Positions 25,906-34,629 are shown, numbered from the stretch's first letter. The stretch is 64,000 nucleotides of DNA from an uncultured Lachnospiraceae bacterium (GCA_910577045.1 CAJTLB010000010.1:1-64000), one strand, 5' to 3'. A program made the numbers and translations. The notes: generated by a model from the letters alone, not told the origin.

Positions 25906-27312
25906 ATGGGGTTACTAGAGATTTTGGGTATTGTAATAGTTGCTCTGCTTATAGGAGTGATTATTTTGCAGGTTGTAGGATATAAGAAATCTGACATCAG
26001 TAAAATAGTAAGTTTACTAAAACATACTGCTGAAGAACAACATAATGGCGTACAGAAGCAAATTGCAAATGGCACAACAGAGCAGTTTAAACGTTTTGAC
26101 GTTATACAAAAGAGTATTCAAGATACACTTTCAGTAAACCGCTGGGAAGTCAACCAACAACTTGCTGAATTCCAACAGCAGATGAGAAATCAATTGACTT
26201 CTATCCAAAAAGCTGGCATAGATAGTAATGAGCAGATTGGGAGGAGCGTGGCTGTTGCACTGCAAACTAGCCGTGAAGAGCAAAACAAACAGCTTCATAC
26301 ATTTGGTGAACAAGTTGACAATCGTCTCTCTGCTATTCAGCATACTAATTCTGAAAATATTGAAAAGATTAATACTACGCTTGAAAATAAGATGAAATTA
26401 TTACAAGAAAGTAACGAGAAGCGACTTGAGCAGATGCAAGGCATAGTAGATGAAAAGTTGCAAAAAACGCTTGAAACTCGTCTTGCTCAATCTTTTGAGC
26501 TGGTAAGTAAGCAGCTTGAAAGTGTAGGTGAAGGGTTAGGAGAAATGAAAGCTCTTGCTGCTGATGCAAAGTCATTAAAAAATGCTCTTACAAATGTAAA
26601 AGAACGTGGTACATATGGTGAGGTTCGTCTTGAGAAGTTACTTTCAGATATTCTTGCACCAAATCAATATGAAATGAATGTAGAAATTACAGATGGTAAA
26701 CGTGTAGAATTTGCTATAAAGCTTCCAGGCAATGGTAATGCGCCATTACTTCTGCCTATTGACAGTAAGTTTCCAATTGAGGATTATAACCGATTGATTG
26801 ATGCAGAAGATAAGCAGGAAATTGATGAGGCGAGACGTTCACTTACAATAAAAATCCGTGCTTTCGCAAAAGATATTCATGACAAATATATAGTACCCCC
26901 AAAAACAACAGATTTTGCTTTAATGTTCTTGCCTACAGAAGGGCTATATGCAGAAGTGGTGCAAAATGTAACTTTGTTTGAGGAACTCCGTGATAAGTAT
27001 AAGATTACGGCAGTTGGTGCAACTACGCTTTCGGCATTTTTGGCATCCTTGCAAATGGGATTCAAGACACTTGCAATTGAACAACGATCACAGGAAGTAT
27101 GGGATACTCTTCGTGCTGTAAAATCAGAATTTGTTAAATTTGGAGATATGCTTGACAAAGCACAAAAACAGATTCAGACTGCTGATAAAACACTGGCCGA
27201 AATTGTTGGCAGGCGTACAAGGGCAATTAATCGTACTTTACGTAGTGTAGAGGAATTAACAGAAGAAAGTAAATCTTTAATGAATACATTGGATGATACA
27301 GTTGATGAGTAA
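25906..27312 (+). CDS. rmuC: RmuC family DNA recombination protein
   Basis: This 468-residue protein has an N-terminal membrane segment (LEILGIVIVALLIGVIILQVV), then about 180 residues of Gln/Glu-rich coiled coil. The RmuC core follows: KERGTYGEVRLEKLLSDIL, LLLPIDSKFPIEDYNRL, FALMFLPTEGLYAEVV. RmuC is a nuclease-like protein that limits recombination at inverted repeats, known from E. coli genetics. The length is normal and the core intact. It lies between IS debris and a restriction-modification locus, so it may be part of the accessory block. Confidence 0.93.
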   Translation: MGLLEILGIVIVALLIGVIILQVVGYKKSDISKIVSLLKHTAEEQHNGVQKQIANGTTEQFKRFDVIQKSIQDTLSVNRWEVNQQLAEFQQQMRNQLTSIQKAGIDSNEQIGRSVAVALQTSREEQNKQLHTFGEQVDNRLSAIQHTNSENIEKINTTLENKMKLLQESNEKRLEQMQGIVDEKLQKTLETRLAQSFELVSKQLESVGEGLGEMKALAADAKSLKNALTNVKERGTYGEVRLEKLLSDILAPNQYEMNVEITDGKRVEFAIKLPGNGNAPLLLPIDSKFPIEDYNRLIDAEDKQEIDEARRSLTIKIRAFAKDIHDKYIVPPKTTDFALMFLPTEGLYAEVVQNVTLFEELRDKYKITAVGATTLSAFLASLQMGFKTLAIEQRSQEVWDTLRAVKSEFVKFGDMLDKAQKQIQTADKTLAEIVGRRTRAINRTLRSVEELTEESKSLMNTLDDTVDE

Positions 27313-27390
27313 TTAGAAACAAAAAGATATTTTATGATATTCACGTATAGTGGTGATAGTATTATTTTTAAAATAATTAAAGACAAGAAG

Positions 27391-27417
27391 GCTATCTCAA
27401 TCAAAGATAGCTTTTTT
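27391..27417 (+). terminator. rmuC terminator
   Basis: GCTATCT (27391-27397) pairs with AGATAGC (27405-27411), followed by six Ts. The T run merges into the start of the direct repeat at 27413. Confidence 0.85.
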
Positions 27418-27568
27418 AATTCAAATAGTTCTTTTCAGCATGGCACTATTTTTATTTTGTTTTATGGGATATGTAAATGCGCCTGTTATACTTACTTTAG
27501 TGTGTTTAATGTCAATAAGCATCTTTCTTTATTTTATTTTTAGCTTATATTATAATCAAAGAATGTAA
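27413..27568 (+). pseudogene. 3' fragment of the DUF2178-like membrane protein gene
   Basis: Reading in the frame of the gene at 34177-34629, this fragment encodes only the last 50 or so residues (LFCFMGYVNAPVILTL, YFIFSLYYNQRM) and ends at TAA 27566-27568. It has no start and no promoter of its own. It belongs to direct-repeat copy A. Confidence 0.85.
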
Positions 27569-27686
27569 AGAGGCTTATATTTTAGCTAGGAAAGGAAAGT
27601 TTTAGTGAAAAAGCACAGTACTTGATATTCTAGGAGAAAAATAGATAAATAATTGAAAATTAATTGCTGTACATAAAACACTTAAG
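27413..27686 (+). repeat. direct repeat copy A, about 270 bp
   Basis: This stretch is nearly identical to 34473-34743, from TTTTTAATTCAAA to the CTTAAG/CCTTAAGG end, with scattered substitutions and a few small indels. It copies the end of the membrane-protein gene and the leader of the response regulator, but the regulator itself is absent here. Such a partial copy marks a past duplication or a recombination junction. The interval between the copies is about 6.8 kb. Confidence 0.9.
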
Positions 27687-27718
27687 TAAAAGAAAAAAGA
27701 AGATAGTATTAGGAATCT

Positions 27719-28534
27719 TTACTCATTTGTATGTGTTTTTTTCCAATATGTATATATTCTTTTTAGCTCGCTTATGTCTTCTCCATTTTTTTCACAAAAT
27801 TTAAAATATTCATCTAAAGATGTATAATTTTTTGAGGCTGACCTATATTTGGGATAACCTGACCAATATTGTTCAAAGACGGACAATCCTAGAGCAGCAA
27901 ATGGGCCGCTTCCATTCACAAGATAATCCATATTGTTTGTTCTATATGAACCGATATTTTCAGTGTTTCCACTGCCTGGTTTTTCACCAGAGATTTTATA
28001 TTTTTCTTGGACAAATACTTTAACATCTTTGTAAGGAACAGGTACTTGCCTAATTTGTTCGAGTTGAAATATTTGTCCTTCAGTTGCTTCTTCATTTCTG
28101 GTATAAATAAATCCAATTATATAATGTTTGGCATACTGGTTATATGGAAACATGATATTTTTAGTTCCGTTTCGCATAAAAGAAGCATAGGAACCTAATG
28201 TAAAACAATAATTACTTATATCACCATTTTTTTTAAAGTTTCGATAGGTTGTTTTTATATCTATGGCAATTTTTTCTTTATCATTTTTATTTTGCATTAA
28301 AGTATAATCAGGATAAACTGTTTGTTGATTAGATGGTAAAAGAATAAAATTATTTTCATTAGCTATCTCTTGTAAAATATTATATGAGATAAGTTCAAAT
28401 ATCCTTCCTATTAATTTAGAATCACTTCCTAATGAAAATATTCGTCCATCAGGAGAAGCTAAAGCACTTACTTCCCAATTAATATTTTTTGTGTTAATTT
28501 TTTCATTAAATATTTTAATAAAATCAAATGTCAT
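27719..28534 (-). CDS. type II restriction endonuclease, EcoRV-like
   Basis: This 271-residue protein aligns with R.EcoRV along its length. The catalytic PD-(D/E)xK residues are kept at nearly the same numbers: Asp76 in YPDYTL, Asp92 and Lys94 in AIDIKTTYR (EcoRV: 74, 90, 92). The GSDSK and IFELIS segments, YASFMRNGTKNIMFP, and the DNA-recognition loop GSGNTENIGS (about 187-196) are also conserved. EcoRV cuts GAT/ATC blunt, so the same site is predicted. GAAGGTAAAATA precedes the ATG. It follows its methylase on the same strand, whereas the original EcoRV genes are divergent. It is about 25 residues longer than EcoRV. Confidence 0.93.
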   Translation of the reverse strand: MTFDFIKIFNEKINTKNINWEVSALASPDGRIFSLGSDSKLIGRIFELISYNILQEIANENNFILLPSNQQTVYPDYTLMQNKNDKEKIAIDIKTTYRNFKKNGDISNYCFTLGSYASFMRNGTKNIMFPYNQYAKHYIIGFIYTRNEEATEGQIFQLEQIRQVPVPYKDVKVFVQEKYKISGEKPGSGNTENIGSYRTNNMDYLVNGSGPFAALGLSVFEQYWSGYPKYRSASKNYTSLDEYFKFCEKNGEDISELKRIYTYWKKTHTNE

Positions 28535-28592
28535 TATTTTACCTTCTTATATTAATTATTTCATTGTTTGTTTCTAATGATATAAATAGCGA

Positions 28593-29471
28593 TTAGTTAT
28601 ATTCGGTATTTGTATTTTTGCGGATAGAAAGAGGGTTATAATTCATAAGTAATGCCTCCATCATTGAATTTCGGTTTTTTTCCTTTGCTCCCACATGATA
28701 AAAGTGTTCTTGGTTTAGTTTATAACAGTCTTTCCATATAGTATCTATATATGGGTTTTTTCTATATTTATTTTCATCCCATGTGGATAACATAAATTTT
28801 GCTTTGGAAATATATAATTTATCCCGCAGCATAGTTTCATGCTCTTCATCCCAATTGTCATAATAGTCTACGTGTCTTCCAATATATGGCGGATCGCAAT
28901 ATATAAAATCTATGTCAGTGGCTTCACCAATAGTGTCTATAAAGGATTGACATTTAAATAACCAGTTTTTTTCGGGGAAAATAGTTTCTAAATGTTTTAC
29001 TTGATTCACTATTTTAGTAACATAAGCTTTAGAAAATCGTTCTGGTTTATGTCCATATGGAACATTGAATTTATAATTTTTATTAAACCTAATCATTCCA
29101 TTAAAACAACTTCTATTTAAAAATAGAAAATCTAATGGATTATGTTGTTCATTAAATCTATCTCTAATGTAGTAATAATGCTGTTCATCTTTTTGAGCAA
29201 GTAGCTGGCCTTCTTTTTCTAAATATTTGCGTACCATATAAGAATTGATATTACCATTTTTTATTTCAGTATATAATTTGATTACATATGGATTTGTATC
29301 GGCAAATACAGCATGTTTTGGCGCTAGGTTTAGTCCTACAACCCCTGAACCCATAAAGGGTTCATACCATACCATATTTTCATTAGTATAAGCAGCTTCT
29401 GAAATTAAGTTTACCAATTTGGTTTTTATGCCTTGTATTTTTATTGGTGGAATATATATTTTTTTTAGCAT
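28593..29471 (-). CDS. adenine-N6 DNA methyltransferase, M.EcoRV-like
   Basis: This 292-residue enzyme of the Dam/alpha-class adenine methylases has the SAM motif EPFMGSGVVGLN (FMGSG at 39-43), catalytic DPPY at 193-196 in YCDPPYIGRHVDYYDNW, and family segments PLDFLFLNRSCFNGMIRFN and EHFYHVGAKEKNRNSM. These match M.EcoRV closely. It should methylate GATATC and protect the host from the neighbouring endonuclease. AGAGGATTAATT precedes the ATG. Being upstream of the nuclease gene lets protection be made first. Confidence 0.94.
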   Translation of the reverse strand: MLKKIYIPPIKIQGIKTKLVNLISEAAYTNENMVWYEPFMGSGVVGLNLAPKHAVFADTNPYVIKLYTEIKNGNINSYMVRKYLEKEGQLLAQKDEQHYYYIRDRFNEQHNPLDFLFLNRSCFNGMIRFNKNYKFNVPYGHKPERFSKAYVTKIVNQVKHLETIFPEKNWLFKCQSFIDTIGEATDIDFIYCDPPYIGRHVDYYDNWDEEHETMLRDKLYISKAKFMLSTWDENKYRKNPYIDTIWKDCYKLNQEHFYHVGAKEKNRNSMMEALLMNYNPLSIRKNTNTEYN

Positions 29472-29635
29472 AATTAATCCTCTTTATATTCATATAAAAT
29501 TATATCATTTAAATGTACAGTTTTTTATCTTTTTTTAATATTAGAATGAGTTATTCTTGTTAATGATAAACTGAATGGGCTACTTTCTTTTTTGGCAAGT
29601 GATTTGTCCTTGCTTATATGGCAGACAAAAGAGAT

Positions 29636-30223
29636 TCAAATACTCTTTTTTATTAGGGGTTCATAAAGGGCTGAATTATTTGCAAGGCTTTTATTTACAT
29701 CGATTTCATAACCTTTTATAATACAATGAGTGTGTTCATTATCAAAAAATTCTTTTATATTTACGCCATTAAGTGCTTCTATGGTTTTCCAAGAGGCTGG
29801 ATTATCTTTTGCGGCGTCTATAAATACCATTTTAATATTATATTCCTGGCATATTTTTAAGCCTAAATATAAGTTGATTTTATTATATCCTTTATTTCTT
29901 TCCGTAGGTCTTATACTATATCCAATATGCCCGCCAAATTTTTTTAAATTCTCATTTAAAGTTAATCTTATATTTATACTACCAATAATTTTATTGTCAT
30001 TACTTTTAATAAGAAAATAAGTCCTTGAAGGGACTCGTTTTTCATTAGGGACTATAGTGCAGTTTTCTTGAAGCTGCTTAAGCCAACCTTCATAGTTATC
30101 TAAAAATTTCTGTAAACCGCCAGTTCCTTGTATAACAGATTTGTATTTGTAAAATTCTTTTATATAAGCAATAGCATCTTCTTTTCTGTTTATATTGGGA
30201 GCTTCCAGATAAAATTGTCTCAT
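29636..30223 (-). CDS. GNAT family N-acetyltransferase
   Basis: This 195-residue protein has the GNAT pattern: GSINIRLTLNENL, then GGHIGYSIRPTERNKGYNKINLYLGL with the acetyl-CoA loop, and VFIDAAKDNPASWKTIEALNGV. About 25 residues beyond the domain (NKSLANNSALYEPLIKKSI) are unusual. AAGGAGATTAT precedes the ATG. It lies between the restriction-modification genes and the ECF sigma gene, on the opposite strand to the latter. The substrate is unknown. Confidence 0.85.
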   Translation of the reverse strand: MRQFYLEAPNINRKEDAIAYIKEFYKYKSVIQGTGGLQKFLDNYEGWLKQLQENCTIVPNEKRVPSRTYFLIKSNDNKIIGSINIRLTLNENLKKFGGHIGYSIRPTERNKGYNKINLYLGLKICQEYNIKMVFIDAAKDNPASWKTIEALNGVNIKEFFDNEHTHCIIKGYEIDVNKSLANNSALYEPLIKKSI

Positions 30224-30563
30224 ATATAATCTCCTTTATCTGTTTTTTGTATTTCCTTAATCTATAGTCTTGTTTTCTGTTTGTATTCCTTTAAATTGTA
30301 AATATTGGTCATAGATATAATATCTTCTATCAGTGGGAGTATATATCAATATTTTAATGTAAAAAATTTTCTTGTAAATTGTCTTTATATTTTACCATAT
30401 TTTTTATAATAAAGCAAAGATATATTTCCAATAATAGTAAAATAAAAAACAAAAATTTAAAAAAGTTGATTTAGATTGTAACAAAAGCTGTTATTATGTG
30501 ATATAAAAGATAAGTTAAAATATTTAAGATAACTTGAAATTGTATTTGCAAGGAGGTGAAAAA
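30224..30563. other. AT-rich gap with possible ECF promoter
   Basis: No gene is seen in these 340 bases. TGTAAC at 30477-30482 resembles the AAC core of ECF-type -35 elements, and a weak -10 would lie about 16 bases on. This would fit autoregulation by the sigma factor that follows. The evidence is slight. AAGGAGGTGAAAAA precedes the sigma start. Confidence 0.35.
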
Positions 30564-31073
30564 GTGCAGGAATTCTATAAAGATATAGATATGGATTCTG
30601 CTTATCAAGAGTATGCGAGTTTAATTTATCGTTTTTTATATTCCTATACACATGATGTAGAGTGGTCCCAAGAACTTATGCAGGAAACATTTTTACGGGC
30701 AATAGGCTCTATTTCACGTTATAATGGCTCTTGTAAATTATCAGTATGGCTTTGCCAGATAGCAAAGCATGTTTTGTACCAAGAGCTTCGCAAAAAGAAA
30801 CATGTAAAAATGGTGGAATTAACAGATTATTTACCAGACAGTTCTATATTAGACGGAGAAGCCAGTGTGCTTAACCAGGAAAATAAAATAGAGTTTTATC
30901 AAGCAATCCATCATTTGAATGAGTTGGAACGGGAGGTGGTCCTGTATCGGATTACGGGAGAACTTTCTTTTCGTGAAATAGGGGAAATTTTAGGAAAAAG
31001 TGAAAATTGGAGCAGAACCGTTTTTTACCGGGCAAAACAAAAAATGAAAAAGGAGTTGAATACATATGAATAA
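30564..31073 (+). CDS. ECF-type RNA polymerase sigma factor
   Basis: This 169-residue protein has region 2 (YRFLYSYTHDVEWSQELMQETFLRAIGSI, KLSVWLCQIAKHVLY) and region 4 (LNELEREVVLYRITGELSFREIGEILGKSENWSRTVFYRAKQKMKKEL) of ECF sigma factors. The GTG at 30564 is chosen because AAGGAGGTGAAAAA sits before it. It overlaps the anti-sigma gene by eight bases, the usual arrangement for coupled synthesis. The inducing stress is not visible from sequence. Confidence 0.93.
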   Translation: MQEFYKDIDMDSAYQEYASLIYRFLYSYTHDVEWSQELMQETFLRAIGSISRYNGSCKLSVWLCQIAKHVLYQELRKKKHVKMVELTDYLPDSSILDGEASVLNQENKIEFYQAIHHLNELEREVVLYRITGELSFREIGEILGKSENWSRTVFYRAKQKMKKELNTYE

Positions 31074-31986
31074 AAATTTTTCTTGTGATATAATTAAGGA
31101 TTTACTTCCCGGATATATGGATGGAATTTTAAGTGAGGCAGGAACAGACGTAGTAAAAGAGCATCTAAAGGAATGTGAAAAATGTAATAAAGATTATTTA
31201 ACAATGAAGGAAGAATGGAATATGGGAGTTGAAGTAAAAGAGCAAATTGTATTTGATGGGTTTAAAAAAATACATAAAAATACTAGAAAGTTAAAAATTG
31301 CTGTTGGAATGGTTACAGGTTTGCTGATGCTTTTTTTAATATCATTGTTTGCAAAAGTTTTTATAATTGGTGAGCCTTTATCTACTTGTACAATAAGTGT
31401 AAATGAACTTTTATACAATGAAGAAACAAATTGCCTTGAAATAAATGGCACAGTAAATTTAGCATCTAGTTGGGTCAGCCGTGTGGTTTGGAAACAGGAT
31501 GAAGAGAATGAAAATGATGTAAATATTTTGGTATATGGTGCTGAAGCATTGCCGTTCCAGCCAGAAAAAAAGGAGTTTAAAATATCAGTCCCCAATATGA
31601 AAGGAAAAACCGCATATCTTGCCTGTCCAGAGTATGACAGGCGGGAAATATATAACTGGAAACATGACCATTATGAAAAAGTAGCAGAGATGGAAGAGGA
31701 AATATATAATCATTTTTCAGGGCTAGATAGAAATAAAGACGCATTAAGTTATATAAATGGGATTCGATATGTCAATGGAATAGAGGGGATATGTTATTCT
31801 GTCCATTCTGTAATTGGCGAAAATGCAACATTCTGGAGGTTTAATGACCAATTGGTTACAGATGGCGACTTTAAAAGTAAGGATTTTGAAATATGGATTT
31901 CTATAAATAAACCATACCAGATTTTAATTTATGATTATCAACAAGGCAAATATATAGATGATGATTCTATTATTAATAGGGATTAA
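31066..31986 (+). CDS. zf-HC2 anti-sigma factor, membrane-anchored
   Basis: This 306-residue protein starts with a cytoplasmic zinc-binding anti-sigma domain: SCDIIKDLLPGYMDGILSE, then VKEHLKECEKCNKDY, with the His-x3-Cys-x2-Cys signature. One membrane segment follows near residues 80-103 (VGMVTGLLMLFLISLFAKVFI), then about 200 residues outside the cell. The outer domain resembles no family I can name. It should hold the ECF sigma factor inactive until a signal outside the membrane frees it. Confidence 0.9.
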   Translation: MNKNFSCDIIKDLLPGYMDGILSEAGTDVVKEHLKECEKCNKDYLTMKEEWNMGVEVKEQIVFDGFKKIHKNTRKLKIAVGMVTGLLMLFLISLFAKVFIIGEPLSTCTISVNELLYNEETNCLEINGTVNLASSWVSRVVWKQDEENENDVNILVYGAEALPFQPEKKEFKISVPNMKGKTAYLACPEYDRREIYNWKHDHYEKVAEMEEEIYNHFSGLDRNKDALSYINGIRYVNGIEGICYSVHSVIGENATFWRFNDQLVTDGDFKSKDFEIWISINKPYQILIYDYQQGKYIDDDSIINRD

Positions 31987-32135
31987 AAAATAAAATGGAA
32001 CCTGCCAATTAGGATAAATAGGCTATATTATTATGGGTAAGTTATGCTATAATATTTTTAGTTATAAATTTTCTTTTAAAGGCAAGCACTATAGCAGGCT
32101 TGCCTTTAAATGCCCAGGATAAGGAGGTTTTATTT

Positions 32136-32648
32136 ATGTTGCCATATTTTCGTTATCACCCTGATCCTTTAGCAACTAAAGTATTCCGAGAATTGGAGAG
32201 CCCAGTGCCATGTCCCTGTTGTGGGAAGAGTACCTCTGTGATTTATGAAGGCCCCTTTTATGCTATAGATGAAGTGGAGAATATTTGCCCTGATTGTATT
32301 GCCAGTGGCGCAGCAGCAGAAAAATATGATGGGGAATTTCAGGATAGCGAGTCTGTAGATAAGGTGACAGATATTGATAAGTTGGACGAATTAGTGCATC
32401 GTACTCCTGGATATTGTGGCTGGCAGCAGGAATATTGGCGGGCGCACTGTAATGATTATTGCGCATTTGTGGGTTATGTTGGTTTCAAAGAGTTGGAGGA
32501 ATTGGGGATTTTAGAAGAGGTGATGGAAGATCTGGACGATTGGCATATAGAGAATATCCATGACCTAACTAATGGTGGGAGTGCCCAAGGATATTTGTTT
32601 CGGTGTTTGCATTGTGGGAAGCATTTATTGCATATAGATTATGATTAA
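32136..32648 (+). CDS. CbrC family protein (UPF0167)
   Basis: This 170-residue protein matches the CbrC family: start LPYFRYHPDPLATKVF, a CPCCGK and CPDC zinc-type pair, and TPGYCGWQQEYWRAHCNDYCAFVGYVG. The C-terminal LFRCLHCGKHLLHIDYD adds another Cys pair. ATG 32136 has AAGGAGG before it; an upstream TTG is unlikely. In E. coli cbrC is linked with colicin tolerance. Here it lies among orphan immunity-like genes, which suggests a protective role, but that is inference. Confidence 0.9.
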   Translation: MLPYFRYHPDPLATKVFRELESPVPCPCCGKSTSVIYEGPFYAIDEVENICPDCIASGAAAEKYDGEFQDSESVDKVTDIDKLDELVHRTPGYCGWQQEYWRAHCNDYCAFVGYVGFKELEELGILEEVMEDLDDWHIENIHDLTNGGSAQGYLFRCLHCGKHLLHIDYD

Positions 32649-32708
32649 AAATTTTTATTTGTATAAGCAGGTTTTGCATCTTATTTGTTTTGCTTAAAAG
32701 GGGAAGTA

Positions 32709-33263
32709 ATGATGGGGCATGTGATTGATTTAAAGGATATATTATTCAATAATATTAAATTTTGGGCATTTTTTCTTTCTGTAAATTATCCATGTGCAGT
32801 TTTAGAAGAAATGGGTTATAGTATGTATGATCTTGTAACACAAGTGCTGCCAGTTGATATAAAATGGAGTGAAGAATTTACCCAGTATTATAATGGGGTT
32901 TTCGATGAGGCAGATGGTTATTTAGATAATCCAACAACATTGATTACTCCTTTAGATAAGGAAAATTATTTAAAGATAGAATTTCATCCCGGAGATACTA
33001 TTTTTTATATAAATGAAGTAGAAATAGGCTGTACAGGGCCACATTGGGAAGTGGGAAAAATTCCTTATAGCCAGATGAAAAAAATTTTATCTTTAGAAAA
33101 TGGGCCAGTTTTATTCCAATTATTATTGCCAATGGCAATTTTAATGCCAGATGAGATAACAGATATAAAACCTGTTTTAGAAGCCCAATTTTTGGGCTTT
33201 GGTTTTACACAGCCATTTTTATCACAAATTGTAGAGTGCTTAATCTCTGGAATTACAATATAG
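32709..33263 (+). CDS. hypothetical protein, immunity-protein-like
   Basis: I cannot assign this 184-residue protein to a family with certainty. It is soluble and acidic, with a PDZ-like sounding sentence LKIEFHPGDTIFYINEVEIGCTGPHWEVGKI in the middle and hydrophobic helices near the end. Size, acidity and location beside CbrC and a second small acidic protein resemble orphan immunity genes of polymorphic toxin systems. AAAAGGGGAAGTA precedes the ATG; the longer upstream frame would need a TTG. Confidence 0.55.
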   Translation: MMGHVIDLKDILFNNIKFWAFFLSVNYPCAVLEEMGYSMYDLVTQVLPVDIKWSEEFTQYYNGVFDEADGYLDNPTTLITPLDKENYLKIEFHPGDTIFYINEVEIGCTGPHWEVGKIPYSQMKKILSLENGPVLFQLLLPMAILMPDEITDIKPVLEAQFLGFGFTQPFLSQIVECLISGITI

Positions 33264-33286
33264 AAAGGCCAAGATATAAAAATTAT

Positions 33287-33337
33287 TTTGAAATAAGGCT
33301 GCCATAATCTTATTTTTAGACAATAGGTAATTCACAT
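33287..33337 (+). mobile_element. solo IS605-type end-to-end remnant
   Basis: The first half, TTGAAATAAGGCTGCCATAAT, repeats the left edge of the IS605 element at 24912. The second half, TTTAGACAATAGGTAATTCACAT, repeats its right edge at 25828. Everything between, including both genes, is gone. It is either a tiny nonautonomous derivative or the scar of a deletion. It abuts the 3' end of the gene at 33337. Confidence 0.7.
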
Positions 33338-33648
33338 TATTGTGGGTAAGTAATATAGTTTATAAATGCCTGCTCATAATAAAGGAGGTCATTTTCATTT
33401 GTAAAGGAAATATTTGATTTACAAAATATCTTATCAAGACTGTAATTCCCACATTCAAAATCAACCCAATAGTATCCATTGCTTTCATATAATATAATAT
33501 TTCCAAGGCCATGTTTGGAATAGGCTTTAATCCAATATTGATGCCCATAATTACCAAGTCCTGATGTTTCAATAAATATTCCTTTTTCTGCCCAAATGGG
33601 CTTTCTTTTTAGATACCATGCTTCAAATTCTTTAAATTTTTTATCCAT
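33337..33648 (-). CDS. small protein, possible TriTu-type immunity protein
   Basis: This 103-residue protein begins FKEFEAWYLKRKPIWAEKGIFIETS and continues with an all-beta-looking region (GNIILYESNGYYWVDFECGN) and an acidic C-terminal helix (NENDLLYYEQAFINYI). The plan resembles the TriTu family of immunity proteins as I recall it, but I cannot confirm this. The ATG lacks a strong ribosome site (GGAAGCAATATGG). No toxin gene is seen nearby. Its stop lies against the IS605 scar. Confidence 0.6.
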   Translation of the reverse strand: MDKKFKEFEAWYLKRKPIWAEKGIFIETSGLGNYGHQYWIKAYSKHGLGNIILYESNGYYWVDFECGNYSLDKIFCKSNISFTNENDLLYYEQAFINYITYPQ

Positions 33649-33895
33649 ATTGCTTCCGGTTTAACAAATTTTATTTTTTTATGGAGAATTAGAGTTTTTT
33701 AATTATTTTTATTGGTAACAAGCATTTTTAATTCTCTTACACAAATATTAATTCAATAATGCCAGTACAGTTAAATTGTATTACTTAAGCACTATTCTTA
33801 TAAGAAGGCTTACAATAGAGAAGAAAGTTCCCCTATAAATTGTATTATATTTATAAATATTATAATAATCAATAGAAATTTAAAAAACAGCAAAT

Positions 33896-33964
33896 GGAAA
33901 GTTTCCTTGATATTTTAAATAGATATGGTATAATATTTTTTATGGAAAGGAAACTTTCCATAAA
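33896..33964 (+). promoter_or_regulatory. XRE promoter bracketed by two related palindromes
   Basis: TTGATA (33907-33912), 16 bases and TATAAT (33929-33934) form the promoter. GGAAA-G-TTTCC ends just before the -35 (33896-33906). The related GGAAA-C-TTTCC lies at 33949-33959 inside a larger dyad, TTTATGGAAAG with CTTTCCATAAA (33939-33964), over the start site. The pair of sites suggests autoregulation by the HTH protein downstream. Confidence 0.8.
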
Positions 33965-33976
33965 AGGAGGGATAGT

Positions 33977-34180
33977 GTGGAGAACCGTTTGGAAGAATTG
34001 CGTAAGAAAAAAGGGATAAAACAAGAGGAATTAGCGGAAGCAATGGGAGTCTCAAGGCAAACCATAGGTTCACTGGAAAATGGCAGGTATAATCCATCGC
34101 TTATTCTGGCATTTAAATTAGCGAAATATTTTGGCTTATTCATTGAAGAAATATTTATCTATCAGGAGGAAAAGGAATGA
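33977..34180 (+). CDS. XRE-family HTH regulator
   Basis: This 67-residue protein is a single HTH domain (LEELRKKKGIKQEELAEAMGVSRQTIGSLENGRYNPSLILAFKLAKYFG) of the YgzD/Cro-like type common in Firmicutes. It starts at GTG with AAAAGGAGGGATA before it. Its stop overlaps the next ATG (ATGA), coupling it to the membrane protein. It most likely binds the GGAAA-N-TTTCC sites around its own promoter. Confidence 0.93.
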   Translation: MENRLEELRKKKGIKQEELAEAMGVSRQTIGSLENGRYNPSLILAFKLAKYFGLFIEEIFIYQEEKE

Positions 34181-34629
34181 AAGGAACAAAAGTATCTAAA
34201 GAAATAAAAATATCTATGGAAAGTAAATATAATATAATTTCGGCTGTATGGGCAATATTGGGTGTTTTATTTTGGATTAGTGCATTAGGGATGTTTATTA
34301 TGAGAGATAATATGCCGCAAATACCAAGGGCAGATATTGCGTATATTGGGTTTTTAATTGTTGGGGCAATATTTTTGATAATAGCAATAGCAATTGCTTG
34401 TATGGCAAAAGATAAAAATGCTATAGTGGAGGAAAATGATGAAAGATCGGAGATTATTTTAGGGAAAGCAGCATTTTTAATTCAAACAGTTCTTTTCGGC
34501 ACGGCACTATTTTTATTTTGTTTTATGGGATATGTAAATGCGCCTGTTATACTTACCCTAATGTGTTTAATGGCAATAAGCATCTTTATTTATTTTATTT
34601 TTAGCTTATATTATAATCAAAGAATGTAG
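34177..34629 (+). CDS. small membrane protein (DUF2178-like)
   Basis: This 150-residue protein has four predicted membrane segments in two pairs (about 20-40, 52-72, 97-115 and 120-140), with the charged AKDKNAIVEENDERSEII between the pairs. The ENDER segment followed by membrane helices is typical of the DUF2178 group that often sits behind an XRE regulator. It is translationally coupled to the regulator. Its last third and downstream leader are duplicated at 27413-27686. Function is unknown. Confidence 0.8.
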   Translation: MKGTKVSKEIKISMESKYNIISAVWAILGVLFWISALGMFIMRDNMPQIPRADIAYIGFLIVGAIFLIIAIAIACMAKDKNAIVEENDERSEIILGKAAFLIQTVLFGTALFLFCFMGYVNAPVILTLMCLMAISIFIYFIFSLYYNQRM

